Assembly (NCBI RefSeq): GCF_015277775.1
Contig: NZ_CP063849.1
Coordinates: 2,294,001 to 2,358,000, forward strand
Origin: Paludibaculum fermentans
GTDB taxonomy: Bacteria; Acidobacteriota; Terriglobia; Bryobacterales; Bryobacteraceae
Reading direction: 5' to 3'
Length of the DNA: 64,000 nt
The position numbers and the translations under genes are program-made. The notes under the pieces are model-generated. The model made no database searches. It was not told where the DNA came from and saw nothing but the letters and a program-made list of their open reading frames with translations. How positions within the stretch are numbered: position 1 is the stretch's first letter; each line of letters begins with the position of its first letter. This document shows, piece after piece, positions 26,088-34,943 of this stretch.

Positions 26088-27404
26088 ATGGCTGGCGAGA
26101 CACCTTTGCACCTTCGAGAACCGGGCCCAGACCCGGAAACCCAGCGGCAACTCATCGCCCGGATCCTGGCCAGCAAACCCTTCAAGCGGTCTCAGCGCCA
26201 ACGGGAGCTCCTGGAATTCCTTTGCCGTCAGGCATTTGAGGGCGAAACAAAGGACGTTCACGAACAGGCGATAGGGGTTGCCGTATTCGGCCGGCGGCCC
26301 GACTACGACACCAGCCAGGACAATATTGTCCGGGTGCATGTGTCGGAACTGCGCAAGAAACTGGAGGAGTACTTCAAGCAGGAAGGGGCCGACGAGCCGT
26401 GGCTGCTGGAAATTCCGCGCGGCAACTACGCTCCGCTGATGACGCCACGGATTGCGCCCGTAGCGGAGGCTGTCCTGGCCGCGGAAACGGAACCCCCTCC
26501 GGTAGATGTGCCGCGTTCGGGCGTCCAACTGGCGGCGATCGCCCTGTTGTCCGTTGCCTGCGCCGGACTGTTCCTCTGGAACCTACAGTTGAGGCAGCAG
26601 GCCAAGGCGCCGCCATCCGGCCTCAACCCTTTGTGGCAGCAGATGTTCACGGCCAACCGGGAGACCGACATCGTGGTGGCCGATTCCTGCCTGAGCTTCT
26701 ATACGGACATGGTGAAGCATCCGGTAGGCTTGCAGGATTACCTCAGCCGGAAATACCTGCTGGAGGACCTGTCGAAGGAGCGCGACCCAGAACGGCGCAA
26801 GTCGCTGGAGATGCTGATGGGACGGCGCTACACGAGTTATGCCGACGTGCAGGCCGTGCAGTACATCGCCCAACTGGCCACCATTCACGGCGGCAGCGTG
26901 AACGTCCACTTCGCGCGGGACTATCCCACACGGAGGCTGCAAACCTCGAACCTGGTCCTGGTGGGCAGCAAGCGGGCCAACCTGTGGGCCGAACTGTTCG
27001 ACGACCAGCTCAATTTCCAGGTGGAGTATGAGCAGGCGACCGGCGGTAACGTGGTCGTTAACAGGAAGCCCCTCGCCGGTGAACGGCCGGTTTACTCCAT
27101 CCTGACCCGGGATGCGGACGTTCGGGATTCGTTGGCGGTGGTCGCCTTCGTGCCCAATCTGCAGAACACGGGCGAGGTGCTACTTCTGGCGGGAACCGGG
27201 ATGTCAGGCACCGAGGCGGCGATCGACGCGGTGGTATCCCGGAGCGGGTTTGAGAGGCTGCTGGCAGCGCTGCCCGCCAGCGCGCCGGGACGGGTTCCGC
27301 ACTTCGAAGCCCTGATCCGGTCGCATGCCGTTGGGGGCGCCGCACAGACCTTCGAGGTGCTGGCCGCCCGTTTGATACAGCCTGCCGCCAAGTCACGCAA
27401 TTGA
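26088..27404 (+). CDS. membrane-tethered winged-helix-type transcriptional regulator
   Basis: 438 residues. The N-terminal 115 residues match a domain common in Solibacter-like Acidobacteria: SKPFKRSQRQRELLEFL, VFGRRPDYDTSQDNIVRV, SELRKKLEEYF and EIPRGNYAP, the last resembling the wing and beta-hairpin of CadC/OmpR-type DNA-binding domains. A single TM helix follows (about 147-165, LAAIALLSVACAGLFLWNL), then a 270-residue extracytoplasmic region without a family I recognise. It should therefore sense something outside the membrane and bind DNA inside. It ends 188 nt before a TonB receptor gene whose upstream region contains a perfect inverted repeat; control of that receptor is a reasonable inference. 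Confidence 0.8.
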   Translation: MAGETPLHLREPGPDPETQRQLIARILASKPFKRSQRQRELLEFLCRQAFEGETKDVHEQAIGVAVFGRRPDYDTSQDNIVRVHVSELRKKLEEYFKQEGADEPWLLEIPRGNYAPLMTPRIAPVAEAVLAAETEPPPVDVPRSGVQLAAIALLSVACAGLFLWNLQLRQQAKAPPSGLNPLWQQMFTANRETDIVVADSCLSFYTDMVKHPVGLQDYLSRKYLLEDLSKERDPERRKSLEMLMGRRYTSYADVQAVQYIAQLATIHGGSVNVHFARDYPTRRLQTSNLVLVGSKRANLWAELFDDQLNFQVEYEQATGGNVVVNRKPLAGERPVYSILTRDADVRDSLAVVAFVPNLQNTGEVLLLAGTGMSGTEAAIDAVVSRSGFERLLAALPASAPGRVPHFEALIRSHAVGGAAQTFEVLAARLIQPAAKSRN

Positions 27405-27432
27405 GTGTAAACAAACCTGTTGTCCGTCCGGC

Positions 27433-27453
27433 TTACAGTAAACCTAACTGTAA
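27433..27453 (+). promoter_or_regulatory. 7-bp perfect inverted repeat upstream of the TonB receptor gene
   Basis: TTACAGT (27433-27439) and ACTGTAA (27447-27453) are exact complements separated by seven bases. The site lies about 140 bases before the receptor start and about 30 bases after the regulator stop. The spacing of about 14 bases between arm centres fits a dimeric regulator on two successive half-turn positions. It is a candidate operator for the membrane-tethered regulator encoded just upstream. Confidence 0.45.
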
Positions 27454-27592
27454 ATTCACTTGAGTGGACTGTCGGGTTAGATCAGACTCAATCCCACTGG
27501 AATGCTGGGGCCTCTTGATAAACCAAGCGGTCGCCGTTTGTACTGGAAACCCGTCCGCTATGTCCCTGACGACACAACACAAGGTGGGTGTT

Positions 27593-30500
27593 ATGAATGT
27601 TCTTTCCCTGATGCAGACCTGCAGTCACGCCCGCACGCGGGCCGCCCTGTTGCTGGTCCCTCTGGTCCTATCAACCGGCTTCGGCCTGCCTTGCCTGGCA
27701 CAGCAGGTGACGGCTACGGTGGTCGGCACGGTCAGCGATGCGACCGGGGCGACTGTACCCGGAGCCACGATCACCGCCACCAGCCTTTCCACGAACTCGG
27801 TTCGTGAGGCGACTTCGGACGCGTCGGGCTCGTACACCCTGGCCTTCCTGCAGGCTGGCGATTACTCGGTGAACGTGACCGCCAAGGGGTTCCAGGGCCA
27901 GAAGGTGAGCCAGATCACTTTGCAGATTCAGCAGACGGCTCGTCTCGACTTCACTTTGAAGGTTGGCGATGTCGCCGAGACGATCAATGTGGAAGCGTCC
28001 GCGGCATCGTTGCAGACGGAAAACTCCACCGTGGGCACGGTGATTGATTCGGGCAAGATCGTCGAACTCCCACTGAACGGCCGGAACTTCGTGCAACTGG
28101 CGCAGTTGATTCCGGGTGTCCAGGCTGGTACGCCGGGTTCGATCACAGTGCGGCGCGGCCGGGGGTCGATCGGCGCACAGGACTCCCCATTTGGTTCGAC
28201 GGGGATGTCGGCGAACGGCAGCCGCGATACGGCTAACCGGTATTTCCTGGATGGCGTCGAGTTCATGGATTACGACGCCATGACTTACGCGTTCAGCCCG
28301 TCGGTGGATGCGCTGGCTGAATTCAAGGTGGAAACCAGCACCTACTCTGCTGAAGCCGGCGGCGCTCCTGGCGGCCAGGTGAGCATCGTGACCAAGCGCG
28401 GGGGCAACGCGTTCAAGGGGACGTTGTGGGAGTTCAACCGCAATGACGCGCTGACGCAGTCGTATGACGCAATTGCCGGAGTGAGTGCGACGCCCGCACG
28501 GTTGAACCGCAATCAGTATGGCGGCAACATCGGCGGTCCTATCTGGATCCCCAAGGTCTACAAGGGGAAGGACAAGACCTTCTTCTTCTTTAACTGGGAA
28601 GCCGGGAAACTGGCGCAGGGCGCGGCGGCGGCCTATCGCATCGTGCCCACGAACGCTCAACGCAATGGCGACCTGAGCGGGCTGGTGAATGCGCGCACTG
28701 GTGCGCCAATCGTTCTCAGCGATCCGATGGGGGTGGGGATTGTGAACAACCAGATTCCGAAGTCGGCCTTGAGCCCCCAGGCGCAGGCGTTCCTGGCCTT
28801 CCAGCCGACCGCCAACACGCAGAACGGGGTGTTCAATTTCCTCTCGACACCAGCCAGCGCCGTGTCCACGCAGGACACTTATACCGCCCGCGTCGATCAC
28901 AACCTGACGTCGCGGGACGTGATCTCGGCGCGCTATGTCTTCAACGACACGTACGAAGCGGGTGTGCCCTTCTGGGGTCATGACGAACGCAACAACCTGG
29001 GCCGCACCCAGAATCTGGCGCTCTCGTATACACGGACCTTCACACCGGTGCTGATCAACGAATTCCGGGCCGGCTGGCACAAGTTCAGCGAAACGGAGAT
29101 CTTCGGCACGACCAATGATGCGGGCTACGACGTGGTGGGCAAGATGGGCCTGCCGCTGGTATCGCGGCTGCCGAAGGAGTTCGGGCCGCCCACGATCAGC
29201 ATCAGCGGCGCCGACGGCAGCTTCAGCATGTACGACCTGCAGCGTCAGATCGGTCCGCGCGACCGGTCGAACAGCTTCATCCCGTTCACCGATACGCTGT
29301 CGTGGCAGCATGGCCGCCACTTCATCAAGTTCGGCGCGGAGTTGGACCGCCGGCTGGTGACCTTCGAGCAGGCACGCGCGCCGCGCGGCTCGTTCACCTT
29401 TGATGGCACGTATACGGGCAGCGCGCTGGCGGACTTCCTGCTGGGCTACATCCGCAGCGACAGCATCAATCCGGCGCACACCTCCACCGACCTGAAGAAC
29501 TTCTGGCAGGCCTATTACGTCAACGACGACTGGAAGGCGACACCGAACCTCACCCTGAACCTGGGCGTGCGGTACGACTACTTCCAACCGTACAAACAGT
29601 CCGACGACAAGATGGTGAACGTGGAGCAGAACGGGTTCATCGTGGCGGGCCTGACGACGCCGCAGACCTCGGCCTACGGACGCGGGCTGATCGCGCCGGA
29701 CCGTAACAACATCGGCCCGCGCGCCGGATTCGCCTATCGCCCGAAGTTCACAAACGATGCGGTGATCCGCGGCGGGTATGGCATCTACTACACGCCCCAG
29801 ATCTCCAATGCGATCTTCGCCATGGCGGAAGGCGCGCAGGCCACGGCCGGCGCCACCATCACTGGAAACATCACCGGCAAGCCGAATGTGTTCTTCAACG
29901 ATCCTTTCGCCGGTGCGGTTACCTCCGGAGCCCTGAATTTCGCGGTGAGCAACGACCAGAACCTGCGGGACAGCTACATCCAGCAGTGGAACTTCAACAT
30001 CCAGAAGAAGCTGATCGGCGACTTCGTCCTGGATGCCGGATATGTGGGGTCGAAGGGGACACGGCTGATCGTGACCTTCCAGGATCTCAACCGGCCGCTG
30101 CAGATTGTGGATCCGCGGACGGCGGGCCTGGCGTCGTTGAATGCCCGGCGGCCCAATCAGGCCTACCAGCGAAGTGTACGCTCTGACAAATCGATTGGAA
30201 ACTCCATCTATCATGCCCTGCAGCTGAAGGGCGAACGGCGCATGAGGAATGGGGTGACTTTCCTGGCTGCCTACACGTACTCTAAGTCCATCTCGGGTCC
30301 GCTGGACATCGGAGGCCAGGTGGGCGGCGGGTCGTTCATCGGCGACGTGCAGGACATCTTCAACCTGCGGGCGGAGCGGGCGGTGTCGGGTTTTGATGTG
30401 ACCCAGCGTTTCGTGCAGACGCTGATCTACGACATTCCGTTCTTCAAGCACTCCAGCGGGGCCAAGAAGCTGCTGCTGGACGGCTGGCAGGCGTCGACCA

Positions 30501-30937
30501 TCATGACTGCGCAATCGGGCTTCCCTGCCCCGATCACGTTCGGTGTGGATACGACGGGCACAGGCATCGGCTCGCGGCCCGACCTGACGGGCCAGGTGGC
30601 GAACCTGGCAGGAGACCAGCGTACCTGGAAGCGCTGGTTCAACGTCGATGCCTTCGCGCAGGCGCCGTACGGACGGTTCGGGACCTCTCCGCGCACTAAC
30701 GCGGTGCGGCTGCCCGGCATGTGGAACTTCGACTTCTCGGTGAACAAGAGCTTCCGTTTCGCTGAGACGCGCAGTGTGGAATTCCGCACCGAGGTCTTCA
30801 ACCTGTTTAACCAGTACAACCCGGATCCGAGCACGGTGGACCTGAACATCCGCTCGGCCACATTCGGCACGGTTGGCGGCGGTGTGCGCGGCATCACAAC
30901 GCGGGTGATTCAGTTGGGCGCCAAGTTGTACTTCTGA
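27593..30937 (+). CDS. Oar-like TonB-dependent receptor with carboxypeptidase-regulatory domain
   Basis: About 1114 residues from an ATG preceded by AAGGTGGG. Signal peptide to about residue 37, then a carboxypeptidase-regulatory-like domain (ATVVGTVSDATGATVPGA to about 125), a plug-like region (VELPLNGRNFVQLAQLIPGV) and a long outer-membrane beta-barrel ending in ITTRVIQLGAKLYF with the terminal aromatic residue typical of barrel proteins. It belongs to the large Oar-like class of Acidobacteria thought to take up oligomers. The ligand is unknown. The neighbouring PSD1/DUF1501 pair and membrane-bound regulator suggest a single uptake-and-degradation locus. A strong terminator follows. Confidence 0.92.
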   Translation: MNVLSLMQTCSHARTRAALLLVPLVLSTGFGLPCLAQQVTATVVGTVSDATGATVPGATITATSLSTNSVREATSDASGSYTLAFLQAGDYSVNVTAKGFQGQKVSQITLQIQQTARLDFTLKVGDVAETINVEASAASLQTENSTVGTVIDSGKIVELPLNGRNFVQLAQLIPGVQAGTPGSITVRRGRGSIGAQDSPFGSTGMSANGSRDTANRYFLDGVEFMDYDAMTYAFSPSVDALAEFKVETSTYSAEAGGAPGGQVSIVTKRGGNAFKGTLWEFNRNDALTQSYDAIAGVSATPARLNRNQYGGNIGGPIWIPKVYKGKDKTFFFFNWEAGKLAQGAAAAYRIVPTNAQRNGDLSGLVNARTGAPIVLSDPMGVGIVNNQIPKSALSPQAQAFLAFQPTANTQNGVFNFLSTPASAVSTQDTYTARVDHNLTSRDVISARYVFNDTYEAGVPFWGHDERNNLGRTQNLALSYTRTFTPVLINEFRAGWHKFSETEIFGTTNDAGYDVVGKMGLPLVSRLPKEFGPPTISISGADGSFSMYDLQRQIGPRDRSNSFIPFTDTLSWQHGRHFIKFGAELDRRLVTFEQARAPRGSFTFDGTYTGSALADFLLGYIRSDSINPAHTSTDLKNFWQAYYVNDDWKATPNLTLNLGVRYDYFQPYKQSDDKMVNVEQNGFIVAGLTTPQTSAYGRGLIAPDRNNIGPRAGFAYRPKFTNDAVIRGGYGIYYTPQISNAIFAMAEGAQATAGATITGNITGKPNVFFNDPFAGAVTSGALNFAVSNDQNLRDSYIQQWNFNIQKKLIGDFVLDAGYVGSKGTRLIVTFQDLNRPLQIVDPRTAGLASLNARRPNQAYQRSVRSDKSIGNSIYHALQLKGERRMRNGVTFLAAYTYSKSISGPLDIGGQVGGGSFIGDVQDIFNLRAERAVSGFDVTQRFVQTLIYDIPFFKHSSGAKKLLLDGWQASTIMTAQSGFPAPITFGVDTTGTGIGSRPDLTGQVANLAGDQRTWKRWFNVDAFAQAPYGRFGTSPRTNAVRLPGMWNFDFSVNKSFRFAETRSVEFRTEVFNLFNQYNPDPSTVDLNIRSATFGTVGGGVRGITTRVIQLGAKLYF

Positions 30938-30973
30938 GCTCTGATAGCCGGTGTCTTCCGGCACGCAGGGGGC

Positions 30974-31012
30974 AAGGGCCGGCGACCTCGAGTAGGGGTG
31001 CCGGCCCTTTCG
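30974..31012 (+). terminator. rho-independent terminator after the TonB receptor gene
   Basis: A 10-bp perfect stem, AAGGGCCGGC (30974-30983) with GCCGGCCCTT (31000-31009), a 16-nt loop and a following T, located 36 nt after the receptor stop. Confidence 0.85.
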
Positions 31013-31084
31013 TTTGTGGCCTGGAGTGGAAATCGCGCGGGAGGAGGGTGGAGAGCTTGACCTGCGAGGCGGGTGTTGATAGGC

Positions 31085-31127
31085 TGCTTGAGCATATCAA
31101 GCACGTAATGCATAAATATGCATTACG
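31085..31127 (+). promoter_or_regulatory. two abutting palindromes upstream of the glycoside hydrolase gene
   Basis: The first, TGCTTGA/TCAAGCA (31085-31091 and 31097-31103), has a 5-nt centre. The second, CGTAATGCAT/ATGCATTACG (31104-31113 and 31118-31127), has 10-bp perfect arms and an AAAT centre. They touch end to end and the second is AT-rich in a GC-rich neighbourhood. They lie 33 nt before the likely start of the hydrolase, a good place for an operator; a hairpin in the mRNA leader is the alternative. No T run follows, so it is not a typical terminator. Confidence 0.6.
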
Positions 31128-31160
31128 CGCCTAACGCCTGTAGCCATGAGGCCTTTGACC

Positions 31161-32672
31161 ATGTCGAACAAGAACCTATCCCTCTCGCGGCGCGACCTTT
31201 CCACCGCTCTGCTTGGACTGACTACGGCTGCGGCCGTGCAAGCCCAGGGAGGCAGCAAAGTGGAGCGCTGGGGCATCTTTGCATCTGCATGGAGCGGGCC
31301 ATCCAGCGGCAATCCCTTCAAAGACGTTCAACTACAAGCGAAGTTCAGCCTGGGCCATCGCACGGTGGAGGTGAACGGGTTCTACGACGGGAATGGCCAG
31401 TACCGCGTCAGGTTCATGCCCGACACGCTGGGGCAATGGAGTTTCACCACCAGCAGCAATGTCGCGGCGTTGGACGGCAAGTCGGGAGGCTTCACGTGCG
31501 GTGCGCCCTCGGGCGGAAATCATGGTCCGGTGGGTGTGAGCCACACCTGGCACTTTGCGTATGCGGACGGCACTCCGTACCGGCCGGTGGGCACTACCTG
31601 CTACGCCTGGAGCCACCAGACCGACGCGCTGGAAGAACAGACGCTGGCTACGCTGCGCACGGGTCCGTTCAACAAGATGCGCATGTGCATCTTCCCGAAA
31701 GATTACGTCTACAACAAGAACGAGCCGCCGTTCTACCCCTTCCCGCGAGAGGGGGATCGAAACGATTTCGACCGTTTTGTGCCGGAGTATTTCCAGCACC
31801 AGGAGAAGCGGATCGCGCAGTTGATGGCGATGGGGATCGAGGCGGACCTGATCCTGTTCCATCCTTACGATCGCTGGGGCTACAAGGTGATGCCGCCCGA
31901 GGTGGACGATGCCTACCTGCGGTATCTGGTGGCGCGACTGGCGGCGTACCGGAACGTCTGGTGGTCGATGGCGAATGAGTGGGACTTTGTGAAGGAGAAG
32001 AAGCTGTCCGACTGGGACCGTTACTTCCAGATCGTGCAGCAGAATGACCCGCACCAGCATCTGCGCTCGATCCACAACGGCTCGGTGCTCTATGACCACG
32101 GCAAACCCTGGGTGACGCACACGTCGATCCAGGGCGATGAGTTCGGGAAGACCGAGGAGTGGCTGCGGGCGTACAAGAAACCTGTGATCTTCGACGAGTG
32201 CAAGTATGAGGGGAACATTCCCAGACGGTGGGGAAATATTTCGGGTCTGGAGATGGTGCGGCGCTTCTGGCTGGCGACCGTCAGTGGGGCTTACGGCGGA
32301 CATGGCGAGACCTTCCTGAATCCGGAGGAAGTCTTGTGGTGGTCGAAGGGAGGAGTGCTGCACGGCGAGAGCCCGCAGCGGCTTGCCTTCCTGCGCAAGA
32401 TCCTGGAGGAGGGTCCGGCGGAAGGACTGAATCCGCTGCCGAATCAGAAGTACCCCTGCGCGGCGCGCGAGAACGAATACTACCTGTTCTTCTACGACCT
32501 GCATCAACCGGCGGAGATGGATTATGACCTGCCCGAGAAGGTGAGCCTGCGGGCGGAGATCATCGATCCGTGGACGATGACGATCACAGCCGTGCCGGGT
32601 GTCCACCGCGGCAAGTTTGTGTTGAAACTGCCGGGCAGGCCGTATCAGGCGGTCCGTTTCCGCAAGGTGTGA
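31161..32672 (+). CDS. Tat-exported glycoside hydrolase (DUF5060-DUF4038/TIM barrel-DUF5605 type)
   Basis: About 503 residues. The N-terminus carries SRRDLSTALLGLTTAAAV, a twin-arginine signal. A DUF5060-like beta domain follows (VERWGIFASAW to about residue 105, with FYDGNGQYRVRFMPDTLGQW), then a TIM-barrel catalytic part resembling DUF4038 (FAYADGTPYRPVGTTCYAW) with a likely acid/base Glu in MANEWDF and a likely nucleophile Glu in VIFDECKYEG, and a C-terminal beta domain (DUF5605-like). The sugar target is unknown. The start at 31161 is preferred because GAGG lies nine bases upstream; an ATG at 31146 is in frame. Two adjoining palindromes lie just upstream. Confidence 0.87.
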   Translation: MSNKNLSLSRRDLSTALLGLTTAAAVQAQGGSKVERWGIFASAWSGPSSGNPFKDVQLQAKFSLGHRTVEVNGFYDGNGQYRVRFMPDTLGQWSFTTSSNVAALDGKSGGFTCGAPSGGNHGPVGVSHTWHFAYADGTPYRPVGTTCYAWSHQTDALEEQTLATLRTGPFNKMRMCIFPKDYVYNKNEPPFYPFPREGDRNDFDRFVPEYFQHQEKRIAQLMAMGIEADLILFHPYDRWGYKVMPPEVDDAYLRYLVARLAAYRNVWWSMANEWDFVKEKKLSDWDRYFQIVQQNDPHQHLRSIHNGSVLYDHGKPWVTHTSIQGDEFGKTEEWLRAYKKPVIFDECKYEGNIPRRWGNISGLEMVRRFWLATVSGAYGGHGETFLNPEEVLWWSKGGVLHGESPQRLAFLRKILEEGPAEGLNPLPNQKYPCAARENEYYLFFYDLHQPAEMDYDLPEKVSLRAEIIDPWTMTITAVPGVHRGKFVLKLPGRPYQAVRFRKV

Positions 32673-32867
32673 ACACCTAGCGGATCTGACCTGTCGTGGG
32701 GCCTTCTCGGCTTGTTCGCGAACCGTGTCTTGCAAGGATCCGGGTCCCGGACGGGCTCGTGCTATCATTGCCCATTCGGTCCACTGATAGACCGTCAAAT
32801 CCGCCTCCACGCTGAACCCCGACTGCCCCGTCGCGTGATACCCCAGTTCTCCTTCTGAGAGGTCAAC

Positions 32868-33863
32868 ATGCGACTCGTGCGGCTTTCGCTCGCGCTGGCC
32901 CTGGCTGTGTCTTCCGCCAGGGCGATGGATCACAACTACCAGACGGCGGGACCGGCGCCGGGCAGTATTCGCTTCAAGTGGATCTCCGGGTCGATCTGCG
33001 CGGCGACGAACCGGGATCCACGCATCCAGATCATCACTTATAACGAAGACACCTACCTGCTGCGGGAGAACATCGCGATCCACTATGACGCTCCGTTCAC
33101 CTACCTGCTGATGGGCAACGAGGGGGCTCTGCTGATCGACACCGGCGCGACGCCCGACGCGGAGTATTATCCGCTGCGGTCGACCGTGGACGCGATTCTC
33201 AAACGCTGGGGGGATCTGAGAGGCAAGCAGAACATCCCGCTGACTGTCGTGCTGACTTCGCCCGAGTATCTGTCCCAGAATCAGGGCTACCAGCAGTTCC
33301 TGAAGCGGCCGAATACGAAACTGGTGCCGTTGGACCTGGCCGGCATGAAGGCGTTCTACGGCTTGAGTGACTCCTGGCCTGCGGGCACCGGGCGCATCGA
33401 CCTGGGCGGAAGGGTGATCGCTGTCATTCCGACTCCGGGCGCACACAAAGACGGTGTCACCTTCTATGACGCTTACAACGGCTTCCTGCACACGGGCCAC
33501 TTCCTGTTCCCCGGCCGCATCATGATCTCGAATGACAAGGACTATGTCGAATCGATAGGGCGGTTGCAGGCGTTCGCGAAGGAGCACCCGGTGAAGTGGG
33601 TGATGGGCGGCCAGATCGACATGAAGTTCCTCCCCGGTGTGGAGTACATGCGGCTGATCCGCTACAAACCGGACGAGCGGGTGCTGCAGATGGACGCTTC
33701 CTTGATTGACGAGGCCATGGCGACCGCGACGCGGCTGCTTGGGAAGGCCGAGGTCGCCGTGCGTCCGGACTTTGTGATGCGGAACCGTGTCGGCCCGGAT
33801 GAACGTCCGGCCAGCCGGCCCAAGGATCTGCCGCGCATCCCCGATATGCCCCGCCTGCGCTAA
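32868..33863 (+). CDS. secreted metallo-beta-lactamase-fold protein lacking metal ligands (probable pseudoenzyme)
   Basis: 331 residues with signal peptide (cleaved near SARA) and clear full-length similarity to the next gene. Where the neighbour has HLHGDH, this protein has SPEYLS (about 131-136); SPGH is replaced by TPGAH with a one-residue shift, TGD by TGH (209-211) and GCH by GGQ. All visible zinc ligands of the fold are thus gone, while the framework (ALLIDTG, DLGGR, YDAYNG) is kept. The gene is intact, with a good ribosome site (GAGAGG), so it is maintained rather than decaying. A non-catalytic binding or regulatory role beside its active paralogue is plausible. The genes are 9 nt apart. 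Confidence 0.85.
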   Translation: MRLVRLSLALALAVSSARAMDHNYQTAGPAPGSIRFKWISGSICAATNRDPRIQIITYNEDTYLLRENIAIHYDAPFTYLLMGNEGALLIDTGATPDAEYYPLRSTVDAILKRWGDLRGKQNIPLTVVLTSPEYLSQNQGYQQFLKRPNTKLVPLDLAGMKAFYGLSDSWPAGTGRIDLGGRVIAVIPTPGAHKDGVTFYDAYNGFLHTGHFLFPGRIMISNDKDYVESIGRLQAFAKEHPVKWVMGGQIDMKFLPGVEYMRLIRYKPDERVLQMDASLIDEAMATATRLLGKAEVAVRPDFVMRNRVGPDERPASRPKDLPRIPDMPRLR

Positions 33864-33872
33864 GGACCCGAC

Positions 33873-34832
33873 ATGAAACCGCTGCTGCTGCTTTGCCTCC
33901 TCTCCGCGGCCTATGCCGCCCAGCCTGCCTTGCCGCGCAGGATCGACTTCACGTCAAACCTGCCGGCCAAAGGGACATTTCCCGAGAAGTGGATTCACGG
34001 CTCGAAGTCGCTGCTGGACAATCACGATCCGCCGGTGCAGGTGCACTGGTTCAACGAACACACAGTGGTCCTGCGGGAGAACAAGGCCTACAACTACGAG
34101 GCCGCGTTCATGTACCTCTACTTCGGCAACGACCGGGCGATCCTGCTGGACCAGGGCTCGACGGCACTGCGCTCCGAGTGGCCGCTGCGCGATGTGGTGG
34201 ACGGGGTGGTGGCGCAGTGGTGCAAGCGCAATGGGCGGAAGGACATTCCGCTGGTGCTGGCATTCAGCCACCTGCATGGGGACCACTGGGCCGCGCAGAA
34301 CCAGTTCGCCGACCGGCCGAATACGCGCATCATGGGCCTGACGCACGAGGAGATGGTGGGCTTCTGGGGGATGACGAAGTATCCCGAAGAGCGCGTCGAG
34401 TTCGACCTGGGCGGCAGGAAGCTGCTGATCTGGGGGAGTCCGGGCCATGTAGAGGACGAGTTCGCCTACTACGACTCCTACACGCAGATCCTGTTCACCG
34501 GAGACATGTTCTATCGGGGGTACTGCTACATCACGTTCTGGGACCACTGGATGGAGAGCATGGCGCGCCTGATGCGCTTTGCCGACACGCACCCGATCGC
34601 CTATGTTGTGGGCTGTCATGTGGAGATGAAGAAGACCGGCGAGTTCTTCACGTACGGAACGACCTACCAGCCGGACGAGGCGCCGGTTCAGATGGATGTG
34701 GCGATGCTGCGGCGTACGTATGAGTTCGCGAAGAAGATCAAGAAGCCGGGCGTGTACTTCACGGGCGATGTCTATCTCTGCAATCAGACGAGGATGACCA
34801 GCACGCTGGATGTGAACCCGTACGTGTACTGA
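33873..34832 (+). CDS. secreted metallo-beta-lactamase-fold hydrolase
   Basis: 319 residues with a short signal peptide (MKPLLLLCLLSAAYAAQ). The canonical metal-binding residues are present: HLHGDH (133-138), the His of SPGH (about 192), the Asp of FTGD (about 211) and a His in GCHVEM (about 249). The reaction cannot be assigned; MBL-fold proteins of this exported type include lactonases, lactamases and alkylsulfatase-like hydrolases. It is probably co-transcribed with the metal-less paralogue upstream (9-nt gap), and the two share residue spacing along most of their length, indicating tandem duplication followed by loss of the active site in the first copy. Confidence 0.9.
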   Translation: MKPLLLLCLLSAAYAAQPALPRRIDFTSNLPAKGTFPEKWIHGSKSLLDNHDPPVQVHWFNEHTVVLRENKAYNYEAAFMYLYFGNDRAILLDQGSTALRSEWPLRDVVDGVVAQWCKRNGRKDIPLVLAFSHLHGDHWAAQNQFADRPNTRIMGLTHEEMVGFWGMTKYPEERVEFDLGGRKLLIWGSPGHVEDEFAYYDSYTQILFTGDMFYRGYCYITFWDHWMESMARLMRFADTHPIAYVVGCHVEMKKTGEFFTYGTTYQPDEAPVQMDVAMLRRTYEFAKKIKKPGVYFTGDVYLCNQTRMTSTLDVNPYVY

Positions 34833-34943
34833 CGGGCTGCCGGCGAGCGCCTTCGAGGGGCAGCTTGCCGTTGAGCTATTGGACAGTGGGGACGTCCGAA
34901 TTTCGGGGGTCACGTACTCCTCAAACTGGCGATGGCAAGCCGT

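Noticed and set aside
27671-30964. 1097-codon open frame antisense to the TonB receptor
   Set aside because: It mirrors the codon structure of the receptor, is rich in Arg/His/Val/Glu, lacks family motifs and a ribosome site, and is explained by high GC at third positions.
32673-32867. Possible RNA gene or terminator between the glycoside hydrolase and MBL genes
   Set aside because: No stable stem with a T run and no tRNA-like cloverleaf could be found by eye.
31332-33587. 751-codon minus-strand open frame
   Set aside because: It spans two real plus-strand genes and their spacer, with compositional bias typical of antisense shadow frames.
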